The notes below the pieces were generated by a model. That model searched no databases. It was not told the origin of the DNA and was given only the letters and a program-made list of their open reading frames with translations. A program made the position numbers and the translations under genes. A stretch of 36,130 bases of DNA from Bacteroidales bacterium (lineage in GTDB: Bacteria; Bacteroidota; Bacteroidia; Bacteroidales; JAAYJT01), in the NCBI GenBank assembly GCA_014860575.1, contig JACZJK010000018.1, positions 1 through 36,130 of the forward strand. Reading direction: 5' to 3'. Positions 34,594-36,130 of this stretch are shown here, piece by piece (positions within the stretch are counted from its first letter, which is position 1; the number at the start of each line of letters is the position of its first letter).

Positions 34594-35775
34594 TCACCCT
34601 TTAACCACCGCCAGCGGCTGCAGTTCAATCACGATATCCACAAGATCATCCTGGTTGCGCATTACTTCATCAATGTTTTTATAGCAGCTTGCGGCTTCAT
34701 CAAGATCGCTGGCGGAGTGGAGACTGTGCAGTATGCCTTTTTCTTCAAGTTTGTGGCGTTCGGTTTGCAGATCGAGGCGGCGGATGGCTTCCTTGCGCCC
34801 CATCACCCGCCCGGCACCATGACTGCAGCTTTCAAAACTTTCGGCGCTGCCTTTGCCTCTCACAATGTAGCTTTGTGCACCCTGACTTCCCGGGATGATG
34901 CCTAACTGACCTTTCCCCGCCCGGGTCGCACCTTTGCGGTGTACAAAAACTTCTTTGCCAAAATGCTTTTCCAAGGCTGCATAATTATGGGCGATGTTGA
35001 TCATGTCGTGGCCTTCAAAATCCAGGAAATCACAGCCGCTTGCCTCATTCAGTATCTCGCAAACCTTTTGGGCCATATGCTTTCGGTTCGCAAGGGCAAA
35101 ATCAATGCAGTAGTTCATTTCGCTGATATACACCTGGCCTTCAACCGAATCAACCGGAAGATAAGCCAGTTGCATGGTTTTGGTTTGCGGACTGCCCCAT
35201 TGCTCATTCAGTTTACCGGCCAGACGGTTGTAATGATCAGCCACCTGCTTGCCAATGTTACGGCTGCCCGAGTGGATCATGATCCAGATATGGCCGTCCG
35301 AGCCTTTCTGGAACTCGATAAAATGATTGCCTCCGCCTAGCGTTCCGACCTGTTTGAGGGCGCTGTTGTATTCCCTTGCTGTCACCGGCATGTTGTCAAC
35401 GTCATAACCGGCAGGCATTAAAGTGTAATCCTGATTTTGTTTATGGTGATTGAACCCAAGGGGAATGCTTTGCTTTACTTCGCCAACAATCTTTTTCAGT
35501 ACATCTCTATTAATATCTGGCAGGGAGGTTTTGATGGCGCACATTCCGCAGCCAATGTCAACACCCACCGCGTTGGGGATGATTACACCGTTGGTGGCCA
35601 GCACCCCGCCAATAGGCATCCCAAAACCTTCGTGACAATCGGGCATGATGGCCACATGCCGGAATGAGAAGGGCAGGTTGGCCAGGTTTTTCATCTGTTT
35701 CAGGGCGCCTTCTTCCACTTCATTGAGCCAGAGTTTGATGGGGATACGTTCGCTGTTTATGGTTTTTTTGATCAT
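34594..35775 (-). CDS. rtcB: RNA-splicing ligase RtcB family protein
   Basis: This 393-residue enzyme joins RNA ends bearing 2',3'-cyclic phosphate (or 3'-phosphate) to 5'-hydroxyl ends using GTP and manganese. Key motifs are present: MPDCHEGFGMPIGGV, the metal cysteine in AVGVDIGCGMCA, GGGNHFIEFQ, HSGSRNIGKQV, and HRKGATRAGKGQLGIIPGSQG, which includes the GMP-accepting histidine region. It is slightly shorter than E. coli RtcB (408) but complete. No archease or RtcA gene is next to it, so its physiological role (RNA repair, rRNA or tRNA healing) cannot be told. Confidence 0.94.
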   Translation of the reverse strand: MIKKTINSERIPIKLWLNEVEEGALKQMKNLANLPFSFRHVAIMPDCHEGFGMPIGGVLATNGVIIPNAVGVDIGCGMCAIKTSLPDINRDVLKKIVGEVKQSIPLGFNHHKQNQDYTLMPAGYDVDNMPVTAREYNSALKQVGTLGGGNHFIEFQKGSDGHIWIMIHSGSRNIGKQVADHYNRLAGKLNEQWGSPQTKTMQLAYLPVDSVEGQVYISEMNYCIDFALANRKHMAQKVCEILNEASGCDFLDFEGHDMINIAHNYAALEKHFGKEVFVHRKGATRAGKGQLGIIPGSQGAQSYIVRGKGSAESFESCSHGAGRVMGRKEAIRRLDLQTERHKLEEKGILHSLHSASDLDEAASCYKNIDEVMRNQDDLVDIVIELQPLAVVKG

Positions 35776-36130
35776 TTTCGAGCTTGATTATATTGTTACC
35801 ACTTTTAGCACCTAAATTTCTAATCGTAACTGAAAAGCCTTCTGCGATGAGTTGGCAGTCGGCAATGGGCAGTTAGCAAATCGGGGCCAGTTAAAAATAA
35901 TCTTAGTGAAATCTTAGTATGCTTAGTGTCTAAGTGCCTTATTCTTTCTCCAAAAATACAAGAAATGCCGGATTGGATTTTCCGGCTTCGATTCAGAAAG
36001 GAATTACAGGTTTAAGTGTAAGTCGGCTTTTTTCAGAGCCCTTTGAAGGTATGAGTGTCGTATCTCTCTTGATTCTTGTGTCTTGTGTCTTGTCTCTTGT
36101 CTCTTGTGTCTTGCCTCTAACTCCCTGCCC
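35776..36130. other. Gene-free right end with low-complexity repeats
   Basis: No gene is visible. The stretch contains a further AGTTGGCAGTCGGCAA-type fragment near 35850 and, from about 36063 to 36113, a CTTGTGTCTTGTCT-type microsatellite on the plus strand. The region ends at the window edge. Confidence 0.6.

Overview
The window looks like a chromosome segment from an uncultured or little-studied member of the Bacteroidetes (Bacteroidia-like). The evidence is: several genes preceded by the Bacteroidetes -7 promoter element TAnnTTTG, no clear Shine-Dalgarno sequences, three proteins with type IX secretion (T9SS) C-terminal sorting domains and divergent InlB-type repeats, lipoproteins with Bacteroidetes-style signal peptides, and the dispersed intergenic repeat that spuriously translates as CHPERSEG. 

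Layout. Positions 1-137 hold the broken 5' end of an insertion-sequence transposase gene. Positions 327-12863 are ordinary housekeeping and accessory genes: glyA, a SixA-like phosphohistidine phosphatase, ppk1, a MacB/FtsX-type permease, class I fumarase, a MazF-type toxin-antitoxin pair, a TPR lipoprotein and a gluzincin metallopeptidase lipoprotein. Positions 13052-28629 form a selenium island, all on the minus strand. In transcription order it is tRNA-Sec, selA, a first selB, a DUF4288 protein, a class V cysteine desulfurase/selenocysteine lyase, a YedF-like TusA-DsrE protein, a DUF3343 protein, selD, three selenoprotein genes and a second selB. Positions 30094-33531 on the plus strand form a molybdenum cofactor cluster: moeA, a short moaA, moaC and a MOSC-MogA fusion. 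Then come an HD-domain protein, a DivIC/FtsB-like cell-division protein and rtcB on the minus strand. 

The main discovery is that three genes inside the selenium island are each split by a single in-frame UGA that an ordinary ORF caller reads as a stop. Joined, they become secreted, cell-surface (T9SS) selenoproteins. Two paralogues of 658 residues each carry a C-L-S-U motif (Cys342, Sec345) in an alpha/beta domain. The third is a thioredoxin-fold protein with a U-A-S-C active site (Sec61, Cys64). Directly after the UGA the two paralogues are almost identical at the nucleotide level for about 48 nt, including a perfect stem with a bulged U, while synonymous differences resume on both sides. 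That is the pattern expected of a bacterial SECIS element inside the coding sequence. The third gene has its own hairpin 5 nt after the UGA. Other genes in the window end in UGA normally, so this is not genome-wide stop reassignment. 

The inferred pathway is: desulfurase/lyase and YedF/DUF3343 deliver selenium to SelD; SelA converts Ser-tRNA-Sec to Sec-tRNA-Sec; one or both SelB proteins deliver it to the UGA codons; the products are exported and anchored or released by the T9SS. The neighbouring molybdenum cofactor cluster is compatible with a Mo/Se enzyme such as formate dehydrogenase elsewhere in the genome, but none is seen here.
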